DNA from: DATLLN01 sp963809205
GTDB taxonomy: Bacteria; Actinomycetota; Thermoleophilia; Gaiellales; JAICJC01
Assembly: GCA_963809205.1 (NCBI GenBank)
Contig: CAWEIS010000025.1
Span: 456,938 to 520,937 of the forward strand
DNA length: 64,000 nucleotides
Direction of reading: 5' to 3'
Shown here one piece after another: positions 25,256-33,095 of the stretch (the stretch's first letter is position 1; each line of letters starts with the position of its first letter). Position numbers and translations under genes: made by a program. The notes beneath the pieces are model-generated. The model was given only the letters and a program-made list of their open reading frames with translations. It was not told the origin of the DNA and did no database searches.

Positions 25256-26037
25256 TGGCAGAGGAATCGCTCGCCGGGAGGATCGCGCTGGTCACCGGTG
25301 CGGGCTCGCCCGAGGGTATCGGATTCGCCAGCGCGCGCCTGCTCGGGCAACGTGGCGCGAGGGTCGCGGTGACCTCGACGACCGACCGCATCCACGAGCG
25401 GGCCGCCGAGCTGGTGGCCGAGGGAATCGGGGCCTCCGGCTTCGTCTGCGACCTGGCCGGATTCGCTGACGCAGGCACCCTGCTGGCCGAGGTCGAGGTG
25501 CGCTTCGGGCACGTCGACATCCTTGTCAACAACGCCGGCATCGCACAGGTCGGCGGGGAGAACCCGTCCGGCGAGTTTCGCTCGTTGTCCGAGGAGACGT
25601 GGGACCTGGCGATCGCGATCAACCTGAAGACTGCGTTCAACGCGACGCGGCATGCCTTCCCCGGCATGATCGAGCGCGGCTGGGGCAGGGTCGTGCACGT
25701 CTCGTCAGTGACCGGGCCGGTGGTCTCATTCGCGGGCGAGGCGCCGTACAGCGCGGCCAAGGCGGGGATGGACGGGATGATGCGCGCGCTGGCCATCGAG
25801 GGCGGCCCGCACGGCGTGACCGTCAACTCGATCGCGCCGGGCTGGATCGCGACCGGCTCATCGACGCCCGAGGAGATCGAGGGCGGCCGCAACACGCCGG
25901 TCGGGCGGTCGGGCACGGCATGGGAGGTCGCGGAGGCGGTTGCCTTCCTGTGCTCGCCCGGTGCGAGCTACGTCACCGGCCAGTCGATCGTCGTCGACGG
26001 CGGCAACACGATCCAGGAGCACAAGGGCGCGAGCTAG
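25255..26037 (+). CDS. Short-chain dehydrogenase/reductase
   Basis: Classical SDR of 260 residues: NAD(P) loop VTGAGSPEGIG (a variant of TGxxxGIG), NNAG, catalytic Ser in VSSVTGP, YSAAKAG (Tyr-x3-Lys), and the C-terminal TGQSIVVDGGNTI typical of FabG-like members. Substrate unknown. ATG 25252 would overlap the previous stop as ATGA; ATG 25255 fits the -10 spacing. Converges with the hydrolase gene, the two stops overlapping by four bases. Confidence 0.88.
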   Translation: MAEESLAGRIALVTGAGSPEGIGFASARLLGQRGARVAVTSTTDRIHERAAELVAEGIGASGFVCDLAGFADAGTLLAEVEVRFGHVDILVNNAGIAQVGGENPSGEFRSLSEETWDLAIAINLKTAFNATRHAFPGMIERGWGRVVHVSSVTGPVVSFAGEAPYSAAKAGMDGMMRALAIEGGPHGVTVNSIAPGWIATGSSTPEEIEGGRNTPVGRSGTAWEVAEAVAFLCSPGASYVTGQSIVVDGGNTIQEHKGAS

Positions 26038-26771
26038 CCGAGCTCGCGGACGAGTGCGAGCACCTCGCCCGGGCGGTCCATGCTGATCAGGTGGCCGGCG
26101 CGGGCCACCGAGCGGCGCTGGGCGCCGGGGATCCGCGATGCGAGCATGTCCGCGATCTCGGCGAAATCGGGAACGTCCTCCTCGCCGCTCACGATCAAGG
26201 TCGGGCAGCCGATCGCGCCCACCTGGTCGCTGAGCGGCGGGTCGAGCCCAGTGGGATCGACGTAGTCGTCGGACATCAGGTCGAACGCCCGGCGCTGCAT
26301 CTCGGCGACGCGGTCGCCGTAGGGGCCGCGCGACCACATCTCGACGTTCAGAGCGACCGCGCCGTCGATGTCGCCGGCCTCGATCAGCCGCTCCTCCTCG
26401 GCGCCGAACCTGCGCACCTGCTCCGACCAGTCGTGGTCGGGGATGCCGGTTGCGAGCAGCAGGAGCGCCGAGACGCGTTCCGGATGGAGCACGGCCAGCT
26501 CCAGGGAGGAGCGGCCGCCGAACGAGTTGCCGACGACGATCGCGCGGTCGATCCCGGCAGCGTCCAGCGCGTCGTGCAGGTCGTCGCCCAGGATGTGCGG
26601 CTCTGTCGCCTCAGGCGTCTCGCCGAATCCGCGCATGTCGACGCGCAGCACCCGGTGGTCGCGGGCCAGGTCCTCGAAGATCCCGTCCCACATCCGGCGG
26701 TCGCAGACGCCGGCGTGGACGAGCAGCAGGCCGGGGCCTTCGCCGGCAACCTCGTGGGCCAGCACGTTCAC
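26034..26771 (-). CDS. Alpha/beta fold hydrolase
   Basis: 245 residues. The oxyanion strand LLLVHAGVCDRRMW, nucleophile elbow GNSFGG (Ser), an acid in SGEEDVPDF and the catalytic His in AGHLISMDRP give a complete triad. The GTG start (26771) overlaps the methyltransferase stop as GTGA, so it is the second gene of a coupled pair. Most like 3-oxoadipate-enol-lactonase or esterase-type relatives, but no pathway genes are adjacent. Confidence 0.85.
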   Translation of the reverse strand: MNVLAHEVAGEGPGLLLVHAGVCDRRMWDGIFEDLARDHRVLRVDMRGFGETPEATEPHILGDDLHDALDAAGIDRAIVVGNSFGGRSSLELAVLHPERVSALLLLATGIPDHDWSEQVRRFGAEEERLIEAGDIDGAVALNVEMWSRGPYGDRVAEMQRRAFDLMSDDYVDPTGLDPPLSDQVGAIGCPTLIVSGEEDVPDFAEIADMLASRIPGAQRRSVARAGHLISMDRPGEVLALVRELG

Positions 26772-27526
26772 GATGACGCGCCCACGCTGAGCAGCCGGTA
26801 GCCGATGTCCAGCTCGTCGAGGTCGAGCAGCTCCGCGTTGCGACGCCGCCACTCGCCGCTCCCCAGGTCGGCGCCCAGCCGGGCGAGCCCGTCGAGGTAG
26901 GGCGGCGCGTCGGGGTGCGAGAACAGCGAGATGCCCGCGCGGACGGCGGGGTCGAGGTACGCCTCGGGGCGCCGCCAGTATGCGCCCATGAACCCGTCGG
27001 TGCAGTCGTGCGGGACGGGGACGGCCGTGATCTCGGCGCCGCCGCCCATCAGCTCGGCGGCATCCTCGACCGGGATGAACCGCGTCGCATCCCACGCCGC
27101 CAGCTCGGGCACGTAGTCGCGCGTCAGCCAGTGCGACGCGCCGGCCACCGGGTCCCACGTGAGGATGACCACGCGGCCGCCGGCGACCCGGCACATCTCG
27201 GCGATCCCGGCCGCCAGATCGTCCCAGTGGTGGACGGTCAGCACAGCCAGGGCGGCGTCCGCCTCGCCGTCGGCCAGCGGGATGTGCTCGGCGGTGGAGC
27301 GGATCGCCGGAGCGGCTCCCGGCAGCCGCTGGTCGATCATGGTCTGCGACGGCTCGATCGCCCAGCGGGTCTGGGACGGCTCGTACGATCCGGCGCCGGC
27401 GCCCACGTTGACGACCGCGGACGAGCCGTCCAGCGCGCGCTCGATCACGGCCGCGATGCGTGGGTCGGGCCGCCGGGTGTCGGCGTAGGAACGGCCGATC
27501 GAGTCGTACAGCGCATCCATCGACAT
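26768..27526 (-). CDS. Class I SAM-dependent methyltransferase
   Basis: 252 residues. It opens MDALYDSIGRSYADTRRPDPRI, a start seen in methyltransferases of the UbiE/Tam type; motif I VVNVGAGAGSYEP binds SAM, then AIEPSQTMIDQR and the motif IV region ALAVLTVHHWDDL. Substrate unknown. Divergent from the SGNH lipoprotein, with the two -10 hexamers (TAGTGT and TACGGT) sitting side by side. Confidence 0.85.
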   Translation of the reverse strand: MSMDALYDSIGRSYADTRRPDPRIAAVIERALDGSSAVVNVGAGAGSYEPSQTRWAIEPSQTMIDQRLPGAAPAIRSTAEHIPLADGEADAALAVLTVHHWDDLAAGIAEMCRVAGGRVVILTWDPVAGASHWLTRDYVPELAAWDATRFIPVEDAAELMGGGAEITAVPVPHDCTDGFMGAYWRRPEAYLDPAVRAGISLFSHPDAPPYLDGLARLGADLGSGEWRRRNAELLDLDELDIGYRLLSVGASS

Positions 27527-27536
27527 GCCCGGCGAA

Positions 27537-27552
27537 CACTACCCACTACGGT
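27537..27552. promoter_or_regulatory. Back-to-back -10 hexamers of divergent genes
   Basis: Minus-strand TAGTGT (27542-27537) lies 10 nt before the methyltransferase ATG, and plus-strand TACGGT (27547-27552) 8 nt before the lipoprotein ATG; only 4 bp separate them, so the two promoters likely exclude each other. Confidence 0.45.
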
Positions 27553-27560
27553 GTGCGCGG

Positions 27561-28559
27561 ATGCGTGCGATCGTCCTGGTGCTCATCGCGATCGCCCTCC
27601 TGGGGGCGGGCTGCAACGGCGGGTCGGACACCGCGACTTCGAATGGGGCACCCGGCTCCGAGCATCTCGGGACACCGGTGGCGCCGCCGACCTGCCCCGA
27701 CCTGTCGGCGGCGGGCGCGAGCGGGATCCTCGTGTTTCGTGTCGAGCCGGCCGGCGAGTGCGTCGACCCGGGCGAGCTGGTCGCCTACCGGTGCACCGCG
27801 ACGGCTTCGGCGCCGGCGGTGCCGGTGATCGCCGCCTCGGGCCGGCGCTACCTGGGCGGGCCGTATGCGTTGCGCGTCGGCACGCTCCCGGCCACGGCCG
27901 AGCGTGCGGGAGTCGACGGCGTGCTCTCGGTGTACACCTCGCCGAAGCAGCCGGGAATGCTGTGGACGAACCGCGGGCATCGCGTCGACCGCTGGCTGCT
28001 GCTGCCGGAGGACGGCGGCACGCGGGCCGGGTTCATCGGCGACTCGGTGATGCTTGGCGCCAAGCGCGACCTCATCTCGACGCTCCAGCCGCCGTGGCAG
28101 GTCAGCGTCGACGCCAAGGTCAGCCGGCCGACGCCGGACGGTCTGGCGATCATCCAGGCCGACCCGCCGGCCTACGCCGACGTCGCGGTCATCCAGCTGG
28201 GCACGAACGACGGCGGCATCCCGGACGTCTACGAGCAGCACGTGGCCGAGATCGCCGATGCGCTGGGTAAGAGCGACCTGCTGATGTGGCTGACGACCGC
28301 CGAGGTGCGCAGCTACTACGCGGACGACAACGACGTCGTGCGCCACGTGCTCGGGGAGCATCCCAATGCGATCGTCGCCGACTGGAACCGCGTCTACCCA
28401 CGGGACGACGTCTCGTCCGACGGGCTGCACCTGGGGCCGACCGCGGCGGCCACGATGGCCCACCTGGTGGCGTCGCTGGTCAACCCGTGGCGCCTGGCGG
28501 TGGCCGGCCAGGGGCCGGACGCCTGCGGTGCGGCGGTTGTCGCCGCTGCTGCCGGCTGA
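27561..28559 (+). CDS. SGNH/GDSL hydrolase lipoprotein
   Basis: 332 residues with a lipoprotein signal (MRAIVLVLIAIALLGAGC, lipobox Cys18). The C-terminal half is an SGNH hydrolase: block I FIGDSVMLGA (Ser nucleophile), block III QLGTNDGG, block V SSDGLHLGP with Asp and His. The overall pattern resembles the acetyltransferase-associated SGNH domains that modify cell-envelope polysaccharide, here exported alone and membrane-anchored. The linker of about 130 residues before GDSV is not recognised. Confidence 0.8.
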   Translation: MRAIVLVLIAIALLGAGCNGGSDTATSNGAPGSEHLGTPVAPPTCPDLSAAGASGILVFRVEPAGECVDPGELVAYRCTATASAPAVPVIAASGRRYLGGPYALRVGTLPATAERAGVDGVLSVYTSPKQPGMLWTNRGHRVDRWLLLPEDGGTRAGFIGDSVMLGAKRDLISTLQPPWQVSVDAKVSRPTPDGLAIIQADPPAYADVAVIQLGTNDGGIPDVYEQHVAEIADALGKSDLLMWLTTAEVRSYYADDNDVVRHVLGEHPNAIVADWNRVYPRDDVSSDGLHLGPTAAATMAHLVASLVNPWRLAVAGQGPDACGAAVVAAAAG

Positions 28560-28567
28560 CCCGCGGG

Positions 28568-28573
28568 TATGCT
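28568..28573 (+). promoter_or_regulatory. -10 hexamer TATGCT, leaderless start
   Basis: Overlaps the ATG at 28569 and ends 7 nt before ATG 28581, selecting the latter as start. Confidence 0.55.
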
Positions 28574-28580
28574 CGCCGCG

Positions 28581-29621
28581 ATGCGAGCGCGCAGGACGAT
28601 CACGGTGGTCGGCTGCCACGCCGGGGGCGAGATCGGCAATGTCGTCACGGGCGGCGTGCTGCCACCCGCAGGCGACTCGGTGTTCGAGCAGATGGAGACG
28701 CTGCGCCGCGACGGCGACTGGCTGCGCAGGCTGCTGCTGCGTGAGCCGCGCGGCAGCGTCGCCTGTCACGCGAACCTGGTGGTGCCGTCGAAGCGGCCGG
28801 ACTGCGACGCCGGGTTCATCATCATGGAGCCGACCGAGTACCCGGCGATGTCGGGGTCGAACACGATCTGCACGGCCACCGTGCTGCTGGAGACAGGCAT
28901 GGTCGAGATGCGGGAACCGGAGACGGTGCTCCGGCTGGAGGCGCCGGGCGGGGTGGTGGAGGTGCGCGCCGCGTGCCGCGACGGCGGCTGTGAGAGCGTC
29001 GAGCTGACCAACGTGCCGGCGTTCGCCGATCGCCTCGAGGCGGCGGTCGAGGTCGAGGATGTCGGCACGGTCGTCGTGGACGTTGCCTACGGAGGCATGT
29101 GGTACGCGATCGCCTCCGCGGAGGCGCTGGGATTCGCAATCGAGCCCCACGAGGCGCGGGACATGTCCCTGGCCGGCGAGCGGATCCGTTCAGCGGCGCG
29201 CGAGCAGTTGCCCTGTGTGCACCCCGAGAACCCGAGTATCGCCGGCATCAGCATCGTCCAGCTCGCCGGGCCATGGCAGGGTGTGGGACGGGTGAGCCGC
29301 AACGCAGTCGTGATCGCGCCGGGCCGGCTCGACCGCTCGGCCACCGGCACCGGGCTGTCGGCGAGGATGGCCGCCCTGCACGCCCGCGGCTTGATGCGCG
29401 CGGGGGACACGATGACCCATGCCTCGCCGATCGGCTCCACGTTCGACGGGCGGATCGTCTCCGAGACCGAGGTCGGCGGACGCCCGGCGATCGTGCCGGC
29501 GATCCGCGGCAGCGCATGGATCACAGGGATCTCCCAGCTCGTGATCGATCCCGACGACCCGTATCCGGAGGGCTACGTGCTCGCGGACACGTGGGGCGTC
29601 AGCGGGCTGGATCTGCAGTAG
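28581..29621 (+). CDS. Proline racemase superfamily protein, probably a trans-3-hydroxyproline dehydratase type
   Basis: 346-residue diaminopimelate-epimerase-like fold. The two catalytic positions are readable: MSGSNTIC has Ser91 where racemases have Cys (MCGHG), and DRSATGTGLSARMA has Thr255 where racemases and 4-hydroxyproline epimerases have Cys. In the family, loss of the second Cys to Thr is associated with trans-3-hydroxy-L-proline dehydratases (human L3HYPDH), so a dehydratase is more likely than a racemase. The substrate itself is an inference. Leaderless ATG at 28581. Confidence 0.8.
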   Translation: MRARRTITVVGCHAGGEIGNVVTGGVLPPAGDSVFEQMETLRRDGDWLRRLLLREPRGSVACHANLVVPSKRPDCDAGFIIMEPTEYPAMSGSNTICTATVLLETGMVEMREPETVLRLEAPGGVVEVRAACRDGGCESVELTNVPAFADRLEAAVEVEDVGTVVVDVAYGGMWYAIASAEALGFAIEPHEARDMSLAGERIRSAAREQLPCVHPENPSIAGISIVQLAGPWQGVGRVSRNAVVIAPGRLDRSATGTGLSARMAALHARGLMRAGDTMTHASPIGSTFDGRIVSETEVGGRPAIVPAIRGSAWITGISQLVIDPDDPYPEGYVLADTWGVSGLDLQ

Positions 29622-30192
29622 GCCGCCACATGGTCGTCGCCGACGGCCCGCCGTCGAGGTCGATCCGCCCGTACGGCCGGAACCCGACCCGGGCGTAGCG
29701 GGCGTCGTTGGAGAGGTTCGTCGACTCCAGGTAGGCGGGCATCCCGGCCTCGTCGATCCGCTCGAGGCTCTCCGCGAGCAGCCGCATGCCGACGCCGTGG
29801 CCGCGATGGTCGGTGTGGGTGCCGAGCAGCGTCAGGTAGAAGCATGGGTCGGGCGCATGCGCCTCGTCGAACCGCTCGAACAGGTGCTCGACGCGCTGCG
29901 CTCCCTGGACGCCGAGCAGCCGCTCCAGCAGCGCGGGCATTTGCTGCTCGTCCTCAGGCAGGAACTCCCCTTCGCCTGGCGGGATCCACAGCGCCGCCGC
30001 CTCACAGCCGTCGGTCACGAACACCCAGGGATGCACCAGAGCGCCGGCCACGAACGGCCGCCAGAACTCCGTGTACTGCGCCTGCCGGCGCTCGTCGTCC
30101 GGGAACGCCCAGCTCCAGACCGGGTCACGGTGAAACGCGGTCGAGATCGTCCCGACGACGGCGTCCAGATCGTCTGGGGTGGCAACTCGCAT
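29599..30192 (-). CDS. GNAT family N-acetyltransferase
   Basis: 197 residues: N-terminal MRVATPDDLDAVVGTISTAFHRDPVW, then FYLTLLGTHTDHRGHGVGMRLL with the acetyl-CoA pyrophosphate loop, and YLESTNLSNDARYARVGF typical of the C-terminal strand and helix. Resembles the actinobacterial GNATs near puromycin-type acetyltransferases, but the substrate is unknown. Leaderless: -10 TAGAGT ends 6 nt upstream. The last 23 bases overlap the racemase-family gene end. Confidence 0.82.
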   Translation of the reverse strand: MRVATPDDLDAVVGTISTAFHRDPVWSWAFPDDERRQAQYTEFWRPFVAGALVHPWVFVTDGCEAAALWIPPGEGEFLPEDEQQMPALLERLLGVQGAQRVEHLFERFDEAHAPDPCFYLTLLGTHTDHRGHGVGMRLLAESLERIDEAGMPAYLESTNLSNDARYARVGFRPYGRIDLDGGPSATTMWRPTADPAR

Positions 30193-30198
30193 GGCGCC

Positions 30199-30204
30199 AC
30201 TCTA
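30199..30204 (-). promoter_or_regulatory. -10 hexamer TAGAGT, leaderless start
   Basis: On the minus strand it ends 6 nt before ATG 30192; its TAG is also the stop codon of the MFS gene upstream. Confidence 0.55.
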
Positions 30205-31377
30205 GTGCGGCACCGGACGGCGCACCGCGACGCCGGAGCCGATGACGGCGATGCCGATCACCGCCGAGAACACGAGGCCGGTGCTGACCAGCCCGATCGA
30301 CCGCTCGACCAGGCCGAAGCCGACCACCGGCACGACCAGCCCGATGTACGCCGCGAGGAAGTATGAGGACGCAACCAGGCCACGGTGTTCGGGCGGCGCG
30401 ATCGAGGTCAGCAGGCCGAGGCCCGCGCCGATGATCACGCCCGTGGAGATCCCCGACAGCACGGCCGCCGCCACCAGCGCCACCAGCACCTCTGCCTCCA
30501 GCGCCAGCGCCAGCAGGCAGACCGAGAGCGCCAGGCCGGCGCAGCCCGCGGCCAGTGCGGCCGCCGGGTCGAACCGCCGCGCGAGCAGCTGGCCGATCAC
30601 CGCGCAGGTGAACGACGCCCAGAGGAGCAGGCCCGCGGCCAGCGGATCGTTCACGTCGAACACCGAGTGCAGCATCGCGGGCCCGACGGCGCCGAGCACG
30701 CCGAACACGCCGAACGCGGCGATCGCCGCGACCGCGGCGGGGATGAACACCGGGCGCACTTCGGCGGGCGGACGCAGGTCGCGGAAGTCGAGGTCGAACC
30801 GCTCGCGCGTCACTGTCTCCGGCACCCAGTGGTGGGCGATCAGGCCCAGCACCAGCAGCACCAGCTCCACGGCGTACACGAGCCGAAGCGGTCGCGGCGC
30901 CCACTGGGCGAGCACGCCGGCAAGCAGCGGGCCCAGGCCGAGCCCGCCCAGGTTCGCGGCGATCGCGATCTTCGCCGCCCGCACGCGGTCGGGGATCAGG
31001 TCGACCAGCCAGGCGGTACAGGTGCCCGTGTAGACACCGGCGGTCAGCCCGATCAGCACCCGGCCGAGCAGCAGCGCTCCGAGCCCCTGCGCCAGCAGGA
31101 AGACCGCCATCGATGCGATCGCGACGCACAGTGCCGCGCCCAGCGGCGGCTTGCGGCCGTAGTGGTCGGACAGCCGTCCGAACAGCGCGAGCCCGAGCAT
31201 CACAGCGGCGCCGTACGCGGCGAACACGATCGTCACCTCGAGGGACGACAGGCCGAACTCGGCGACGTAGCCCGGGTAGAGCGGCGTGATCACCGTTGTC
31301 GCGGCCATCGCGACCGCGAACGTCGACGCCACGATGACGATGACCGGCGACCCGGCCGTTCGCTCGTGTGCTTTCAT
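30202..31377 (-). CDS. MFS transporter
   Basis: 391 residues with about 12 hydrophobic helices and the MFS loop motif GRLSDHYGRKPPLG between helices 2 and 3, a feature of drug/H+ antiporters. Start ATG 31377 (MKAHERTAG) is preferred over the longer frame at 31401 because a -10 TAGCCT ends 7 nt before it. Likely an efflux pump; no substrate clue apart from the multi-box operator-like repeat 65 bp upstream. Confidence 0.85.
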   Translation of the reverse strand: MKAHERTAGSPVIVIVASTFAVAMAATTVITPLYPGYVAEFGLSSLEVTIVFAAYGAAVMLGLALFGRLSDHYGRKPPLGAALCVAIASMAVFLLAQGLGALLLGRVLIGLTAGVYTGTCTAWLVDLIPDRVRAAKIAIAANLGGLGLGPLLAGVLAQWAPRPLRLVYAVELVLLVLGLIAHHWVPETVTRERFDLDFRDLRPPAEVRPVFIPAAVAAIAAFGVFGVLGAVGPAMLHSVFDVNDPLAAGLLLWASFTCAVIGQLLARRFDPAAALAAGCAGLALSVCLLALALEAEVLVALVAAAVLSGISTGVIIGAGLGLLTSIAPPEHRGLVASSYFLAAYIGLVVPVVGFGLVERSIGLVSTGLVFSAVIGIAVIGSGVAVRRPVPH

Positions 31378-31384
31378 CGGCGGA

Positions 31385-31390
31385 AGGCTA
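31385..31390 (-). promoter_or_regulatory. -10 hexamer TAGCCT, leaderless start
   Basis: Minus strand, 7 nt before ATG 31377; it excludes the in-frame start at 31401. Confidence 0.5.
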
Positions 31391-31443
31391 GCCACCGTCA
31401 CGCACCGTCACGAATCGCGCACGCACCAACGCCGGCACGTTTA

Positions 31444-31489
31444 CTCCGGTACCGACTCCGGTACCGTGCCGGAGTCCGTACCGGAGTCG
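31444..31489. repeat. Four phased ACTCCGG/CCGGAGT boxes, candidate operator
   Basis: ACTCCGGTACCG occurs twice in tandem (31444-31455, 31456-31467), followed by CCGGAGT at 31470 and 31482 in inverted orientation. Boxes are 12 bp apart within each pair, and the 11-bp arms GACTCCGGTAC / GTACCGGAGTC (31455-31465, 31479-31489) match perfectly. It sits between the divergent MFS and RibD_C-type genes. Confidence 0.55.
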
Positions 31490-31553
31490 TGGATCGATGA
31501 GTTTCGCCGGGCACGGCGGTCTGGTACACCGACAGCGAGTGGAGGTACCCCCA

Positions 31554-32141
31554 ATGCGCAGAATCATCGTCTCGGAGTTCATGTCGGTCGACGGAGTGAT
31601 GGAGGACCCCGGCGGCGCCGAGGGGTTCGACCGCGGCGGCTGGGCGTTCCAGTTCGACCGTGGCAGCGAGGGCGACGAGTTCAAGCTGGACGAGGTGATG
31701 GATGCCGACGCGATGCTGCTCGGGCGCGTCACCTACGAGGGCTTCGCCGCCGCCTGGCCGGAGCGTACCGACGATGCCGGCTTCGCCGACAAGATGAACT
31801 CGATGCAAAAGTTCGTCGTCTCGAACACGCTGCAGAGCGCGGACTGGAACAACTCGACGATCGTCTCCGGAGACGTCATCGCCGGAATCCGCGAGCTCAA
31901 GCAGGGGGAGGGCGGTGATCTGCTGGTCGCCGGCAGCGCCCGGCTCGTCCACGCATTGATCGAGAACGGCCTCGTCGACGAGTACCGGCTGATGATCTTC
32001 CCCGTCGTGCTCGGCGCGGGCAAGCGGATGTGGGCGGACACCCCGGCCGCCGCCGCGCTCGAGGTCGTCGACTCCCGCAAGGCGGGGGAGGTGCTGATCG
32101 TGGTGCTGCATCCCAAGCAGGCTGAGGCTGCCGCCGGGTGA
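31554..32141 (+). CDS. Dihydrofolate reductase family protein (RibD C-terminal type)
   Basis: 195 residues. The opening RRIIVSEFMSVDGVMEDPGG and later ADAMLLGRVTYEGFAAAWP, KFVVSNTL, LLVAGSARLVHALIENGLVDEYRLMIFPVVLGAGKRMW are the standard pattern of stand-alone RibD_C proteins, NADPH-binding reductases usually of unknown substrate. Good GGAGG ribosome site. One of five paralogues in the window. Coupled by GTGA overlap to an AraC-type regulator. Confidence 0.87.
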   Translation: MRRIIVSEFMSVDGVMEDPGGAEGFDRGGWAFQFDRGSEGDEFKLDEVMDADAMLLGRVTYEGFAAAWPERTDDAGFADKMNSMQKFVVSNTLQSADWNNSTIVSGDVIAGIRELKQGEGGDLLVAGSARLVHALIENGLVDEYRLMIFPVVLGAGKRMWADTPAAAALEVVDSRKAGEVLIVVLHPKQAEAAAG

Positions 32142-32554
32142 GCCCGCCGTCTCCCACCCGCCACCTGCAGCGTGCGAAGGACACGGTCGATGCGCGCTAT
32201 CGCGAGCCGCTGGACGTCGCCGATCTGGCCCGTGCGGCTCACCTGTCGCCGGCACATTTCAGCCGGGAGTTCACGCGCGCCTTCGGCGAGCCCCCGCACC
32301 GGTACCTGCTGACCAGGCGGATGGAGCGCGCCGCCGACCTGCTGCGCAACACCGACCGGTCGGTGGCAGACATCTGCCTGACCGTCGGGCTGCGCAGCGT
32401 CGGATCGTTCACCACGTCGTTCGGCAGGGCGTACGGCATGTCCCCAACCGCGTACCGGGCGTCGCACCCGCCGGCCCGGGCGCCGATCCCCGCCTGCCTG
32501 CTGCAGGCGTACGCCCGTCCCAGCGCAGCACGTTTGGAGAAGACGGCGCGCTGA
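32138..32554 (+). CDS. AraC family transcriptional regulator (DNA-binding domain only)
   Basis: 138 residues, essentially a lone AraC DNA-binding domain: AKDTVDARYREPLDVADLARAAHLSPAHFSREFTRAFGEPPHRYL carries the first helix-turn-helix and SVADICLTVGLRSVGSFTTSFGRAYGMSPTAYR the second. There is no N-terminal sensing domain, so activity may depend on expression or on a partner. GTG start overlaps the RibD_C gene stop; the two form an operon. Confidence 0.85.
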   Translation: MSPPSPTRHLQRAKDTVDARYREPLDVADLARAAHLSPAHFSREFTRAFGEPPHRYLLTRRMERAADLLRNTDRSVADICLTVGLRSVGSFTTSFGRAYGMSPTAYRASHPPARAPIPACLLQAYARPSAARLEKTAR

Positions 32555-32605
32555 CCCGGGGCTAGCGTTGCCTTCAGCAGGATCACAACGAGACCGGAGG
32601 ACACC

Positions 32606-33022
32606 ATGCTGAAGTCACTGACCAACGTCAACGTCTGGGTGCACGACCAGGAGGAGGCGCTGGCCTTCTACACGGACAAGTTGGGGATGGAGGTGCGCGA
32701 GGACGTCACCGTTCCCGAGATGGGCAACTTCCGCTGGCTGACGGTCGGCGTTCCCGGCCAGGGCGATGTGGCGCTGACGCTGATGACGGTTCCCGGCCCG
32801 CCCGTGTTCGACGAGGAGACGCGGTCGAAGCTGCTCGACCTGGTGGCGCGTGGCGCGGCCGGCGGCCTGTTCTTCAACACCGACGACTGCCAGAGCACCT
32901 ACGAGGAGCTGAAGGGTCGCGGGGTCGAGTTCACGCAGGAGCCGACGGAGCAGCCGTACGGCGTCGACGCCGGATTCCGCGATCCCAGCGGCAACCAGAT
33001 GCGCGTGGCGCAGCGCAGCTAG
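32606..33022 (+). CDS. VOC family protein (glyoxalase/bleomycin-resistance fold)
   Basis: 138 residues: TNVNVWVHDQEEALAFYTDKLGMEVRED is the first beta-alpha-beta module and GLFFNTDDCQSTYEELKGRGVEF ... GFRDPSGNQMRVAQR the second. RBS CCGGAGG precedes ATG 32606. Follows the AraC gene by about 50 nt. Function unknown: such proteins include antibiotic-binding and dioxygenase-like members. Confidence 0.85.
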   Translation: MLKSLTNVNVWVHDQEEALAFYTDKLGMEVREDVTVPEMGNFRWLTVGVPGQGDVALTLMTVPGPPVFDEETRSKLLDLVARGAAGGLFFNTDDCQSTYEELKGRGVEFTQEPTEQPYGVDAGFRDPSGNQMRVAQRS

Positions 33023-33031
33023 CGCTCGGGT

Positions 33032-33091
33032 GCCTCCTTCGCTGCGGTAGCCTGGTCGCGCACCGACGGGCCAACCGCCAGCGAAGGAGGC
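33032..33091 (+). promoter_or_regulatory. 13-bp inverted repeat masking the ribosome site of the VOC-GST-MetE operon
   Basis: GCCTCCTTCGCTG (33032-33044) is the exact reverse complement of CAGCGAAGGAGGC (33079-33091); the right arm contains the GAAGGAGG Shine-Dalgarno for GTG 33096. The pairing extends three more bases with a bulge. A -10 hexamer (33048-33053) lies in the loop, so RNA from that promoter lacks the left arm, while read-through RNA from the upstream VOC gene would fold and hide the site. Confidence 0.6.
33048..33053 (+). promoter_or_regulatory. -10 hexamer TAGCCT for the VOC-GST-MetE operon
   Basis: 43 nt upstream of GTG 33096, leaving a leader of about 35 nt with a strong ribosome site. 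Located within the loop of the 33032-33091 inverted repeat. Confidence 0.5.
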
Positions 33092-33095
33092 GCCA

